This document shows positions 27,073 through 39,800 of a stretch of 64,000 nucleotides of DNA, piece by piece. This stretch comes from Gadus chalcogrammus (lineage: Eukaryota; Chordata; Actinopteri; Gadiformes; Gadidae). The position numbers and the translations under genes are program-made. The stretch spans positions 23,022,396-23,086,395 of the forward strand of contig NC_079421.1 in assembly GCF_026213295.1 (NCBI RefSeq), given 5' to 3'. The notes beneath the pieces are model-generated. The model was not told where the DNA came from, ran no database searches, and saw only the letters and a list, made by a program, of their open reading frames with translations. Every line of letters starts with the position of its first letter. Within the stretch, counting starts at the first letter, position 1.

Positions 27073-30000
27073 ATGTTGATGATGCAGCGGGGGCCTGACG
27101 AGCAGACCAAGCACAAGATGCACCTCGCCAAGGCGCTTTGTGACGAAGTCAGGGGAGGTAAGCAACAGCGCCGCCTCCACTCTGAGCTGCAGGCAGTGGA
27201 CTCATCCTATAGCTGCTGGGTGGGTTAGCAGCTAACCCTAACCCTAACCCTCAGCGCCGCCTCCACTCTGAGCTGCAGGCAGTGGACTCATCCTATAGCA
27301 CCCTATGGATTGATGCATGGCTAAGAAAAGCACCTCAGCCATCAATTGTTATGAATATTTTAAACGGAGGCACGGAGCTCAATGCCCTCTTGAGCTCCCA
27401 CTATCTTTCAAACGGGAAACCATGGGAACTTAATCACTCTTAACAGTGAGTTGGCACCAGAATAATTTAAGAGCGATGAGTAGCTTGCGTCTCTGCGTGC
27501 TCCGGTAGTTTGCCGCACGGATTTAGTGGCACCGCATGCTTTGAAGACGGGCTTCGGATCGACAAAACACAAACATAACCCTTAGCCTTATTACAGGCAA
27601 CTTGCAAAAGGCTGGGAATTCCCATAGCCCCTTCGAACAGAGTGCCTTCATCCAAAGAGCCTATTAATACACACTCACCCATGCAACGCCTGGATGTCAA
27701 TAAACATTGCGCAACAAACATCCTTTTTTGTCCTAACTATTTTATCCGTCATGGTTTAAGTCTTTCATACATAAACACTCCTGACACCAGACTGAAGAAA
27801 TTTACGACTAAGAATAAATAGTTATGATGGTGCTCTTAGAATGATTGGGTTATTTGTCATCTGTTTGAAACAAAACAACATACATAAATGGAATTTGCCC
27901 GAGACAAACAACCACTACATCGAGAGAGGATTTCTAAAGCATAGTGCTACCACACTAGACTGGCTGAAAGTGCAATTATTTTGGTTCTTTCGAAACTAAA
28001 CCAATCTCAAGTCTCTCTACGAATCTTCACAACATTCGTATTCATTGCCTGTATGGCCGTTCCTGTGGTGACCCCATCAGGTCTATCTGAGGACTATCAG
28101 GTTCAAATCTGCGTTGAAAGATACAACATTTAAAATCTAGAGAATTGTTTTTTATGTATATATCCTCAAAAAATGTATATCAGGAATCTCGAAATTGGTT
28201 ATTAAATGTGGGTCTAAATTGTTCAATAAAACCAGTAGTGTGAAAAAAACTGAACCTTTCAACCAAAACATCTATTTTCTAAACTCCATATTCTAAACCT
28301 GTGTTCCCCATCCTTCCACCCTGGACCCCCACCGTGGCTCCACCCTGCCCCCCCCCACAGGGGGTCTGAACCGGGGGCAGAAGAGCAGCGCCCCCCTGGA
28401 CGTGATGCTGGAGGAGCTCCAGCTCCCGACCAACCGGGGCTCCCGCATGTTCCAGGAGCGGCAGAAGAGGGTGGAGCACTTCACCCTGGAGCACGCCACC
28501 AACGGCAGCAACACGGGCAACTTTGGCAGAGTAAACACAGACCCCCCCTCGCACCCCCCCCCATTAGGTCACGTATCAGCTATCCTCCTACTGAAAGCTA
28601 CACAGCACGTACCCAAACCCCCCCTGCCAGACGCACACGCACTGCGCCTTAGCAGCTCGTTGGTGTGTCGCACACACAAGATGTACGCTCTCTCTGCAGG
28701 GCCCCGCTGGGACCCCCAGACCTCGTGGTCGGGTCGCAGAGGGCCCCCTCTCCTGTTCTGCTGCGCTAGGACTCTGGAGCCCACATCCAATCGGAACGGA
28801 GGCCTCTCGCCAGACACAAACGCAGCGTTTCAAGTGCTTAGGCCTAATCTCGAATGTCTTTAAAGGGCCACAAATACACACCATGTCGACTTGCAGTTTG
28901 CCTCAAGGGATTAGTGTAAGGGGCAGGTGAGGGGCCCATGAATGCGGGCCCCCAGGGAGAGAGCGGCGAGAGAGACAGCTAGAGAGCTATCCGAGGAAAA
29001 CTGTTGATTCCAAACAACATGGTGTAGGCGGCAACCCCGCATTGTGGTGTTCTTCTCCCAGATGTGTCCATATCCATGTCGACTCACCCCCTCTTCCCAG
29101 GTACTTCCACCTCAGCCTGCCCCAGAGCCCCAGCCGGGGAAGGAGAACCTGCTCACCCCCAGGGTCGGTAAGCACAGCCTGATCCTCAACCTGCAGAAGA
29201 CTATAGCCAAGAAGGGCAATCCTGAAGTCCTGGCGCCAGGTAAATGACCCGAGACAGGGGGAGGACAGTGGCTGTCATGGGAGATTGAATTCCCACCAAT
29301 GCCTGGCTTTGAACAACGCCCCCGCCTGTAGAACACAGAGCCACAGCTTGGGTGAAAGCTTGGGATTAACATTTTAACTACACAGTTCACTTCTTTGGTT
29401 GTGCGATAGTTGATGTAAACTCAACCTAAACTCCAGCTTTCTATTGCGATACATACAAGCCAATATTACGTACGTTTACTGCAATTGTGGCCTGGAATAC
29501 CGTCACTGGAGCTCATGGCTACCCTTTTCCCATCCCCAGGGTATTCTGGTCCTCTTCGGGGGGTTCCCTGCGAGAGGTTCAACTCTACAGTGATCCCCAG
29601 GTCCTACAGCTCTCCGTGGAGGGAAGGGGAGGGGGACGACCAGCGGACCCTGGCCACTCTGACTGAACAGCTGCCCAAGCCCCCGGAGCCGTCCACCTTC
29701 AGGTGCTTCAACAGGTAACCTTGTGATGCCACTTTTGCACATAAGCCTTCATTCGGGGTTGGTCTGTTTTTGACATTGCACCCAAAAAGCGCTCCGGGAA
29801 GTTTAACAACTAATCCGTCTTAAAGAGGCTAATGCATTCACTCTGCGATGTCACAGCTCGGTGCTTGGTTGCGCGTCAAGCATAGGCTTTGGAGAATCCG
29901 GCTCTAAATAGACGCTCAGATGATTAAATGATGAAGGCTTTTGCAATTATTTGTTAAATGACGGTTCCCTCGGCACCAATCCATGTTTCCGCCGTTTGAA

Positions 30001-30888
30001 AACCAATCCAGTTGCCGGATTTGCAGCCCCTCGGACTGTGGTTTTGTGGCGGCTATTTTCGCTCTGGCCTTGGTAAGATGATGCAGGGAGTCTGCATGCC
30101 TTTCACACCCTAAGATAAGGCAACACAGTGAGGGGCTGTCTTGTGAGACCAATGAGGCTGTGGATAACAACAGACTCAGCCAACTATTGGGAAATAGAAT
30201 CAAATCAAGAGAGATTAGAGACCGAAAGAGAGATCCATCCAAAAAAACCGTGGAGTGTTTATCGTGATAATGTCAGTTATTATTGGAAGTGAGTGTTCAT
30301 CCAAGGACGGATCTCTGTACACATCTAAATATCACTGATGATCTAATTGAATGATCCCAGATTTAATTACATCTTACCTCAACTTCTACAAACTTTGTGC
30401 CAAATAGGGTTGGTGGGGCTTAGCACTCCCTCATACCCGTTACCACCTCATCCTAGCCATGAGTCACCCTGAATCCCTCACGACTATTTTAAACCGCAAC
30501 AGGAATTGGTTAGTAACAGCCTTCTGATACACAACTGAATATTGCGTTTCATCTAAAGCCATCCATTTAATGGATAGTGTGAAGAGTATGGTACACATAA
30601 TTTATGTACCATCCATTATTTTGAAGGCAACATCCTGCTTGCTTACATGCTGTCGAATTCTAAGCAAACTACGGAATGCTGACCTTTCTGCTTCTCGTTC
30701 CCAGATCGGCGCTCCCGTTCGGGGGGCCAATGACCAGCAGGAGGGTGATCCCAGTCATGAGCTGTGAAGCCCTGGAAGCCCAGAGCCTTCCAGCCAGCAG
30801 CCGGAACTGCATGTCTCGGAGGCCCGATTTCAACAGAGCACCAAAGGGCTGGGGCATGGACTACTGCCCCGAGTCCGCCGAGCTCTGA
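27073..30888 (+). CDS. myoz3: Myozenin-3 (calsarcin-3)
   Basis: Five exons join in frame to 250 codons: 27073-27157, 28361-28530, 29101-29239, 29540-29714, 30705-30888 (stop TGA 30886-30888). Exon 2 has LDVMLEELQLPTNRGSRMF, the N-terminal myozenin motif. Exon 4 has PGYSGPLRGVPCERFNSTVI and SYSSPW. Exon 5 has LPFGGP and FNRAPKGW, and ends PESAEL, like the ESEEL-type PDZ ligand of the family. Length equals that of human MYOZ3 (about 251 aa) and the FGGP...PDFNRAPKGW spacing fits MYOZ3 best. Myozenins are Z-disc proteins tethering calcineurin to alpha-actinin, filamin C, telethonin and ZASP; MYOZ3 is the fast-fibre form. The neighbouring rbm22 supports the paralogue call. The start at 27073 is the first in-frame ATG of a plausible exon. 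Exon 3 may instead begin at 29062 (acceptor TTCTTCTCCCAG), adding 13 residues in frame. Confidence 0.92.
27166..27299. repeat. 48-bp direct duplication flanking a telomere-like insert
   Basis: Copies 27166-27213 and 27252-27299 are identical. The 38-base spacer contains GGGTTAGCAGCTAACCCTAA and further CCCTAA repeats. It lies eight bases into myoz3 intron 1. Confidence 0.95.
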
Positions 30889-31828
30889 AGAGGCTCTACC
30901 ACGCTCTTCCAGAGAGCCTGACGGGGCTCTCTGGAGGCCCGTCTGCGGCCGGCAGTGACCTGCTCGCCGACGCCTGCTATGACGTGTGCTGCGCTCTTTA
31001 AAGGTCATGTCAATGATTAAGCCGTCTGCTAATGGATATCAAAAGGTTATTGAATCCATTCTGAACCGTCATCTCCGAATTTATGTCCATGAGAACACCC
31101 GAGGACACGAGTAGGGACATGACCTTCGCCTTCCTTGTAGCAGTGTGACATCATCGCAGGCTTGGAGATCATGGTTGTTCCACAAGGCTACCTTTTAGTG
31201 CTACATCGACTAACACCATCATCTGAACTGCCTACTGCCATCTTCACTAATGACATTTTACAGAACATAGTCTGGTTCTGCACAAAGTACAACACAAATA
31301 CAAAAGGAATAGTCAAATGACTAGATGGGGTTGTTTAATGATGAAAAATACAAATAAACAGTTTCATGGGGTAATAATATTACGTCAAAGAATAAAAAAA
31401 AATCAAATCAAGACTAAAATGTTTCACGGTGATAATTTGCACGATGACAGACAACTCAATTATGTAATAGAACGGCATCGATCGAAGAAGCCCTTAAAAG
31501 CCCAAGGAATCCCCCAGGAATAGCATCCGGGCTGTATGAGACGAAAACAGTGGCAGTAATGAACCTAAACTCCTCCCTCTCCCTCCGTGCTCCTGCCCGA
31601 TGTGTTTCCAACAGGGGTTCATTAGCCAGACGTCTTGTAACATTCAGCTAGTAAATCATTCTGAGAGTGGGGGGCGCTTCAGTCCGCTCAGAGAACAGCA
31701 GCGACCGCAGCCCGGCCCGCGTCCAGGTAGAGCCCCCCCCCCCCCCAGAGTAAAGGTGAGTCCCTGGTTGTATTCTGAGTGGGTTGGGCTGCGGGCAGGA
31801 ATGACCAGAGTAGAGGCTGTGGCGGCGT
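30889..31828. other. Convergent 3'UTRs of myoz3 and rbm22
   Basis: AATAAA for the plus-strand gene lies at 31353-31358 and ATTAAA for the minus-strand gene at 31334-31339, about 20 bases apart. The transcripts of the two genes probably overlap at their 3' ends. Confidence 0.45.
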
Positions 31829-34800
31829 CTAGTCGCCGTGCCGCGCGCCGTGGGCGGCGTGGGCGCCCATGCGCTGGGGGTCCTGGGAGGGGTAGTGGAT
31901 GTGCCCGGGGGGCCGCATGCCCATCGGGGGGGGCATGGGCGGCGCCATGTGGCCCATGGGGTGGAACATCGGGGGTCCGAAACCTACGACAACAAAACAC
32001 CGTTTAAAAGAGGAAACGAGGAAACGTACAAGATATGGTCTCATGCTATCTGAACAATATGATCCATTCATAAAAACATTGATCCACTTTCTGATGCAGT
32101 AGTTAGCGTTGTTATATTTCATAAGCAAAGGGGTTGGGTTAGTGTAAACTCCAACCCCATTAAATGGGTCAGCTTAATGAACCAGTTCTTTGTTGGTTAA
32201 CTTACCACTGCATTAACCAATGCTAACTACTGCCCCCTTGTTGTTAAGGGTTACCAGCCTAACCAGTACCTGGAGGGGGGGGGTGGATGCCGGGCGGGGG
32301 GGGCAGGGCGATGTTCAACACAGACGAGGTGCCCGGGTCCAGGTTGAAGTAGTTGGCTGGCGCCTCTTCGTCGTGCGCTGGTGGAGGGGGGAGGGCTGTA
32401 GCGCAGAGGAAGACCATAGGTTGAGCACAGCACTTTAATTAGCATCAACTCGGCGTGTGTCCACCGAGCGACTTCTCCATTACCCTTCTCAGCAGGTTGG
32501 ATACAGAAATGATCCATGGATTGATTTGTGCATTTATACACCCAAGAATCAATATCTTCCCTTGCCATCTATTTGGGTATAATAAATAAAGTGATGATTC
32601 CTAAATCACACAAGGTCCCTTGAGGCGTTCCACACTCACCTCCAGGCAGGCCTGGTACGGGGTCCAGACGGGTGCCCATCTCGCTGACCCCGTCCTTGAT
32701 GGATTCCTTCCCTCTGGCTGCCTGGGACCTGGAGGGGGGAGACAGACCGTCAGAGGAGTTGGAACCACAAACACAACGGCATGACCCGCTTTAACATCGT
32801 GATTGCTATTCACTGGTCGGGTTCCAAACAGGATGACACCATGTTTACTACCGATCCCACACCCTACCACAGCCCCCAGATGTACGCTCACATGAAGAGA
32901 ACAAGGGAGCACTCACCTCCCCCACTTGACGGTCAGCCTGCGTCCGTTGAGGATGAGCTTGTTGAAGGACTTCTCGGCGGCCGACTCTGCAGCCTGCCGC
33001 GTGGCGAACTGGATGAAGGCACACTGCTGCCTCTGGACGATGGTGATGGTGCGGATCTCACCAAACTGGTAGAAATGGTTCCTGCAGAGGACATCGCAAA
33101 ATGGTGAGAAAAACGTCCACCGACGACACGAGTTAGAGGGGTGAGATCACGCCTCCAGGTGTGAGTGTGATTAGCCGTGTCCGTCTACATGTATGATGGA
33201 TAGATCAGCAACATTTGCCACAGTCCACTGGTAAGGCTGGTAGACTGATCCATCCATCATACATCTAGGGGGACACGCCCACTAGTGATGTCACTAGGGC
33301 ACAGGCCTGTAATGGCTCATCACACTCGAAGGTGACGTAAAGCATATGGCCGCCAGCCCGGCGGACAGTGGTCCGTACTTGAGCTCCGTGTCCGTCACGG
33401 CGTCACCCAGCCCGCCGATGTACAGCGTGGTGATGCTCTTGTCCTCTGGGGCGTCCAGGCGGGGCATGGTTGAGGCACGCTTCAGCAGCTTGTCGGCCAC
33501 CGGGTCGTTGATGCCGTAGTAACGGTCCTTGATGTTCTGGTCGGCCAGCGGATCGTCGGGGTCCGTGGGCTTCTCGTGCCTGTTTTAAACACCAGGATAG
33601 GTCAGTGGGCAAATTGATACTGCATAGCACCGGCACAATGGCAGGCAAGGGTCACGTGTTGTCAAACCTCTCAATAGGAAGAGCTATTCTGTTGAATGGT
33701 TCAAGATGTATTCATCAGAGCCACATCATTTAATGTACAATGGTAGCGCACCCCAAGGCTTCACTTGAAACACACGGCAGCTTCTAACAAGGTAAGGCGA
33801 GCGCTCACCTGTACGGGCACTCCTCGCCTCTCTTGCACTCTCCCTTCACCCAGAAGGAGCAGATGTGGGGTCTGTTCCTCTTGTAGTAGGGCGTGGTCCG
33901 GGCCAGTTTCAGCAGCATGTCACTGGAGCTCGGGGCTTTGCCCAGCAGGCCCACCGGTCTCGTCCCGTCAGTGTTGGCGATCTGGGAAGGTTAAGGCAGA
34001 GAATAGCATGAGGACGGGGTCAAAGTTCAGTGGGCACGGTGTCTTTAATGTGTGCACTATAACTACTGGTAAGAACAATCCTTTTGATTGTTTTTTCAGG
34101 ACCAGGGCGTACCTCTCTCTCCATATTCTGTGTGTAATACTCCTTGTTGACATCAGATTTTGGCACCTCATCTTTGACAGCGAGGCCGGTGTCTCTGACC
34201 TGGATGGGAAGACCTGCAGAAAGCCAAAGGTTCTGTTAGTTTACTAATTCCCCATCGCTGGCCCACAATAAGCGCCGTGTTGAGAGACGGGGGAGTCATA
34301 CCATACTCCAGGTCCAGGAGGCAGGTCTGACACACGTTCTTCATCTTACTGCAGGTCTGGCAGACCTCGGTCTTCTTGAAGCGCATGCGTGTTCCCGGAC
34401 ACCATCGGAACACTGTGAAGGGTCGGGCACAGATCTGGAAACACGAACAACAGTTAGCTTACTGCTTCGAGTTCTGTGTTTTTTGTTGAGGTTAAAAAGA
34501 AAAAAGTACCTTGCATTCTTTGCCATACTTCTCCTTGGTCTGAAAGAAAAGGGTAAAAACTGTTTACCTCATGCAACAAGGGCAGCATAGTTTCAGAGCT
34601 CCAAGACATGTTATCCAAGATGACCAACGGAAGACACTTACCATGCGAATGTAAGGGTTCTCCCCCAGACATGTTTGACAGAGGATTGGGAAGTCCTGGG
34701 AATGGAATGACAACGATCGGTTTACAAACAAATACATCATCACCCCTACGTTGAGTGTTTACGCGCGATCACGTCGGGATTATGATAACATCTTTGTATA

Positions 34801-35274
34801 CATTGCATTCACAAAATCTGATCCATACCCTCCTTAATTGGTAATCTATGGGAAATGTTAACTATATTCACCCTCCGATTGTTAGTGAACGCGCCGACAG
34901 TAAGGGAACCTAGTTGCAGGTTAATGTCGGCAAACTATCATTTCAGCTGAGCTTTTTATTTTGCCGGAAATATTTCTTAAAGAAAGAATGTACAATTCAA
35001 TGTTGTTGTTTTCTAAAAACAGGTTTTATGTGTAAAATAAAACACACAATTGAAAATAGCAGCCACGCTTCCGCTCGCTAACGTTAGCTAGCTTCGTTCT
35101 CCGTCAAATCAACATCTACTATAAGATCTGAGAGTAACCTCAGTGTGTAACAGCAACTAATTATATAACTACGATGTGATTATACATTTCAGGCCATATC
35201 TCAGGTTAATAAAAACATACCGCGTCTTCCCAGTTCTGTCTGTTGTACGTGTTAGCTCCCAGGGACGTCGCCAT
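31829..35274 (-). CDS. rbm22: Pre-mRNA-splicing factor RBM22
   Basis: Eleven exons join in frame to 426 codons: 35221-35274, 34642-34695, 34510-34539, 34302-34434, 34113-34213, 33809-33981, 33379-33579, 32917-33081, 32640-32728, 32270-32395, 31829-31983 (stop TAG 31829-31831). It starts [18 protein letters not shown], nearly identical to mammalian RBM22 as I recall it. The N-terminal Cys-rich region contains [17 protein letters not shown] and [20 protein letters not shown] zinc finger is C165-C173-C179-H183. The RRM has RNP2 (TLYIGGLG, about 232-239) and RNP1-like QCAFIQFA (about 268-275). The tail is Pro/Met/Gly-rich and ends [12 protein letters not shown]22 (yeast Cwc2/Ecm2) joins the Prp19-associated complex, contacts the U6 ISL and pre-mRNA in the catalytic spliceosome, and is essential. 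Human is 420 aa. No defect was seen. Confidence 0.98.
33177..33276. repeat. 32-bp inverted repeat in rbm22 intron 7
   Basis: Left arm 33177-33208 and right arm 33245-33276 are complementary at 28 of 32 positions, separated by 36 bases. ATGTATGATGGAT and its partner ATCCATCATACAT form the core. It could be a miniature element or a folded RNA. Confidence 0.85.
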
Positions 35275-35658
35275 TTTAACACACTGACACGGTAGCAGAG
35301 GAGCGAGTCAAACAACGAGACGGAAGAGACGTCATCTCCAGCGCCCTGTAGGCCAATGGGATTTGAGCATTGGTTCATCGTCACATCCGCCCAAGCTACG
35401 GAACATATCTTGGGTCTAAAAGTGAGGATTTATTTTTTAAAACAATAACGTTATTGTTTTTTTATGGCTTAACATATTTATTAATTATAAATAATCAATT
35501 ATCTCAGCCAAAACCCCATAGGATATCCATATGTTGTAATTTATATGGTCGGAATGGGATGTTGGATATGTAAATTACCGTGTTTAATTGCTAAATTACT
35601 GATGTATTTGGACATTTGTGTGTCGTAACTGTTTTTATTTATTTCACTTTGATTTGTC

Positions 35659-35751
<93 letters not shown>

Positions 35752-36660
35752 ATCTTATGTAAGCCACTTTTGTGGGCCTAGTCAATTTACAGTTTAGCTA
35801 TACACCTGTTTAGGTCAGGGTGCCTTTGCTGGCGAATTAGTTGGGGGTGACGGATGTTTGAGATTATGGATCACTGCTAATGGAACTCTAAGCCCCAAAT
35901 GTTTATTTAAAATGTGTGGTTTTCTGCTGGGAATAGGGAGACAATGTTTAGACAGCCTGACCGAATGGTCACTTGCTTGCCTTATTTCTTGTACCATTCA
36001 CAAAATGTAATTGTCTCAAAAACCTGATCTCAAAGACGAATCAACCAAAAAATAACAATTTATTTTAATTGTATAATTTCTATATCAAAGATATGCAGGC
36101 CTTTCTTGGATATCGTTTATCAATATCTACTACTTTCGCAAGATATATAATAATCTGCCATGCATGATGCCTTTCGGGACAGGGAACAAATGCTCCTTAT
36201 TTGCCTTCCACTAACAGATTTAACAATGGACTTGGTTATGAGGCGTGTGACCACAACGTCTCCTCTGTCATGTGATCAGGACATCCAAAGTTAGAACATT
36301 CTGCCTCAGGAAATCTTTGTCTTCTTAGTTTCAGCATTCCAAAATCCCCAACTCCACGGGTCACAAGGTCGAAGGACCGATGTGTGCCCTTGCACGCTGA
36401 CTCACCACAGGACTGTTTCATATTTGGAAAATGTTCAAAAAAGTTTTTTGCGTCATTAATTCGGAAATGCCTTTTATATGAAATGAGTGGATTCGCATGA
36501 TTCATACAGTATACAACATGGAATAGTGCGTCAATTAAATAATTAAATGGTTGTAGAGCCACAGAAGCCCCAACTGAGGATAATAAGGGTGTACTGCTCT
36601 GGCGCCCCCCATCGAAAGTTATTGGGTACTGCCATTTCACACAACTGCAGAAGCAGGGAG
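35275..36660. other. Region upstream of rbm22
   Basis: The rbm22 promoter should lie just right of 35274, where the sequence is GC-moderate. AT-rich sequence follows. (CT)45 occupies 35661-35750. An open frame at 36236-36640 (-) matches no family I know. Confidence 0.4.
35661..35750. repeat. (CT)45 microsatellite
   Basis: An uninterrupted CT run of about 90 bp. Confidence 0.98.
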
Positions 36661-36679
36661 TAATCTCAGATTTCTACCA

Positions 36680-36820
36680 GACAAGTCCGCCGTGTAGCTT
36701 CCAGAAGGGAGCCGATCGAAAAGCAAGACGACGACACGCACCACGCGTGCTTGAACCCCCCTCGTTCCCTCTTTCTTTTCCCGTCCCCGGTGCTTTCAAT
36801 CTCACATCGGGATCCAGAAG
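36680..36820 (+). other. Possible non-coding first exon
   Basis: A GC-richer, CpG-containing patch ends GATCCAGAAG followed by GTAAGC (GT at 36821-36822), a strong 5' splice site. It contains no ATG with a useful frame. It could be the 5'UTR exon of a plus-strand gene whose next exon lies beyond the window. TSS not determined. Confidence 0.3.
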
Positions 36821-36824
36821 GTAA

Positions 36825-39800
36825 GCGCTCTGAATTCGCGGATGTTTTTGGTTCATATGGTAGATAGTCGATCCAGCGTTGCTCTCTGGATCGCACCAGG
36901 CTAGGCTAGTAGTAGTGAACGCTGTCTGGCGCAGACAGCCGAATGCGGACAGTCATGGCCTGATGGTCGCTAGTTCCAGACCCGGGGAGTAGCAGGGAGA
37001 CGTGACGGTAGAAGGAGGCTTCGCAGCGGTGGTGGAGGAGCCGGGGATCACGGGGAAAAACGGGCCCTTTTCCTTTTTTTCCTTTTTTTTTTTTTTTTTT
37101 GCCATAATGAACTGTGTGTGTGTGTGTGTTTTTTTTCCTTTCTTTTGTGTTAAAATGACAGAATGCGTGTAGCTGGGGGACCCCCATGATGCGGCTCAGC
37201 CCCGCAGCAGCTGCAGAGTAACTTGTTTGTGTAACTTTGGGTGTAACGTTGTAGTTGTGTAGGGCTCTTGTCAAATGAGTTGTGCAGATGGCCGCGTTGC
37301 CAAGTCTAGCAGCAGTGTGCACATATTGACTGAGCATTATTGTGTGGTCCGCCAAAGGTCTGTTAAAAGTATGCTCTCTTTCAATGAACTCGAGTGGACA
37401 CAAGCAGTGCAATGGGGGAGACAATCCTCAAAGGCAGGTCAGTGTGTGCAAATCGTTTGGGTGCATGTTGCACAATTCGGCCATCGGATGGCACACTGGA
37501 TGGGTAGACTGTGGGTTAATTATCAACACGAAATCTGAGCGTTGGGAAATGATATCGACCTATCAAGCCATTACACAACTTATTGATAGAAGGACCTAGA
37601 TAGAAGACACACACACATTTTTTTTTAGAGGTTATTGTTCCACCATTCAGACCAACCCTGGTGGTTCTTGCAATAGTTTTCATTAATTGTCTATGGGAAT
37701 GGACCTTGGAATCGGGCCGTGTGTGTGTGTTTGTGTAAGTAGGGCAGCTTGGTTAGTCGTTTGTTATCCCTGACCATCCTAATGGATTTGTCTTGCATTT
37801 CTTTTTTTTTGTTGCATGTTGTTTACTAGTTCAGACCTGCCTGAAATCCGTGGCCCCAAGGCAGTCTGTGTCCCAGCATGAAAGCATATCGGGAGCATAA
37901 AGAGATGTGCGAATGACTCATAATAGGGCTAGGACTTTCCCCGTTAAGGACTTAATTTCGGCTATGCAGGGTTTGATTTCTTGCAGAGCCATTCCTCTTT
38001 TCTGTAATATCACCACATATATTAATTAATATCTGCATGCCGGACCCTCGTTATTATGTCACTGTGGGTGCGTTCCAACACGCAGGCGTTGTTCCATTAG
38101 GCGATTGTTTTTTTAAAATAATTATATTAAAATTCATCTCAGTCTGTTCTTTGGGATGTTTGCAAGGTCTCGGTGTGGGGTTCATCCGTGCCAACTGTTT
38201 GTCGGGTTGCTTTAGCCACTCCATCTGACTGCTCCGACTGCCAGATAGTGATCCAGCGTTTTAAGTTGACTGTGGAGGCTGCTGCTGACGATGCTATTTG
38301 ATCATACATCAGATTATCTTTTAGGCGGTTTTTACCGAGATATGCCTTTGCAAGGCATTTTCTGTGCAATTTTGCCAAGAAGTTTCCCTTTTGAAGTTGA
38401 TAATGGGAATCCGACTACAAATGGCAGCTTGTAAAACGTAGCCCACCCGTTATTGGCTGTTATTAGTAATATGCATGGTCCAGCTATTCATCATTTGCTG
38501 TTCGGTTCTTGCATGGGTTAAGATTGAGGTTATACATGGCGGGCCATTGCAACTTTACACTATCAACCCATGCATGATATGCAATGTTACACATGTAGTC
38601 AATTGCATGAAGATTGGAAACGGCAGTGCCCAAACATGCCAGCCTTTGTATTTTTCCATGCCACTGCCCCTGGAGTCATGCTGTAGTGTGGGGGGCAGAC
38701 CTGCCTCTAAAAGGGGTGTGGGTCGGCTTCCTAAGCACCAGCCTCCACAGTGAAACACACAAAGCTGATCTCCCTATCAGTGCTGTTCCCTTTGGCCTCT
38801 ATTCATATACTCCTACAACCCATAATGGAAACTGTAAATCACCAGCTGGTCATCTGACAGGCTAATGCCAATGTTCATCAAGCCGCGCTTGCTCTTAGGC
38901 TATGAAGAATAGCTGTCTTATAATATGCCTCATCGGTATGCAGAACTACTTATTTGAGATGATGAAAGTCTGTATTTGGAAGTATTTCCCTGTCTTCCCG
39001 GGCTGCTGGTGTGGAGGACGTTCCTCTGGCCGCAGCCTGGGTGCTGTAAGGGATATGGGATCGCGGGAGCTGAGTAAATACATTTTGACAGTGGAGCACG
39101 ACGAGTATTAGCAAATGATCCGATAGTGGCTGTAATCCCCGGGAACACCAGGAGGGTCGTTGTGAATGGTGTCTGCCGCGGCGGGCAGCGGGTTGCCGCC
39201 TCGGGTCGTCCCCGTGTGTGACTGGCTGGCGGGGCCAGGAGCGAAGACCCGATGCCACAGAGCGCTAGCAGATCGCATTACAGAGCCATCAGCCCCAGCC
39301 TACCCTCCACGCCCGGGTGGGGGAAATGATTTTCCCACTGTCATATATTAGGAGTTACGCAGGCCACTGACACTTGAGTCACTGTTTACTGTACCATCAG
39401 GCGTGGCGTGAAGCAAGATAACACTACGAGCTTGTTGTGTTTTGAAGTGGGTCGAGGCTCTGCAGAGACTGCTGCTTTAGTATAGCTCTATCGGGAAGAT
39501 GAGTTGGTTATTGTGCGTGCTGATCTGATTAGGACACACAGTGCTACCTAGGTCCAGTGCCTGAGTCCGAGCTCTAGTGCGCTCTCCCTCCCACGTTTAG
39601 GCGTTGGGATAAAAGGTTCACAGGGGTGAGTGTGGCCTGGAGCTGGGAGCCTGTTGGGTGCTGGTGTAAATTAGGCTGCATGAAGTCACTGAGCAGTCTT
39701 GAAACTCTAAACCGGCCGATTCCCTCCCTCTCTCCCCCTTCTCCCCCCTCTCTCTCCTCTCTACCCCCCCCTTCCTGTGTCGGATGGACATCCAAAATGC

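Noticed and set aside
36236..36640. 134-codon minus-strand frame
   Set aside because: No recognisable domain, AT-rich composition and no splice or start context; probably chance.
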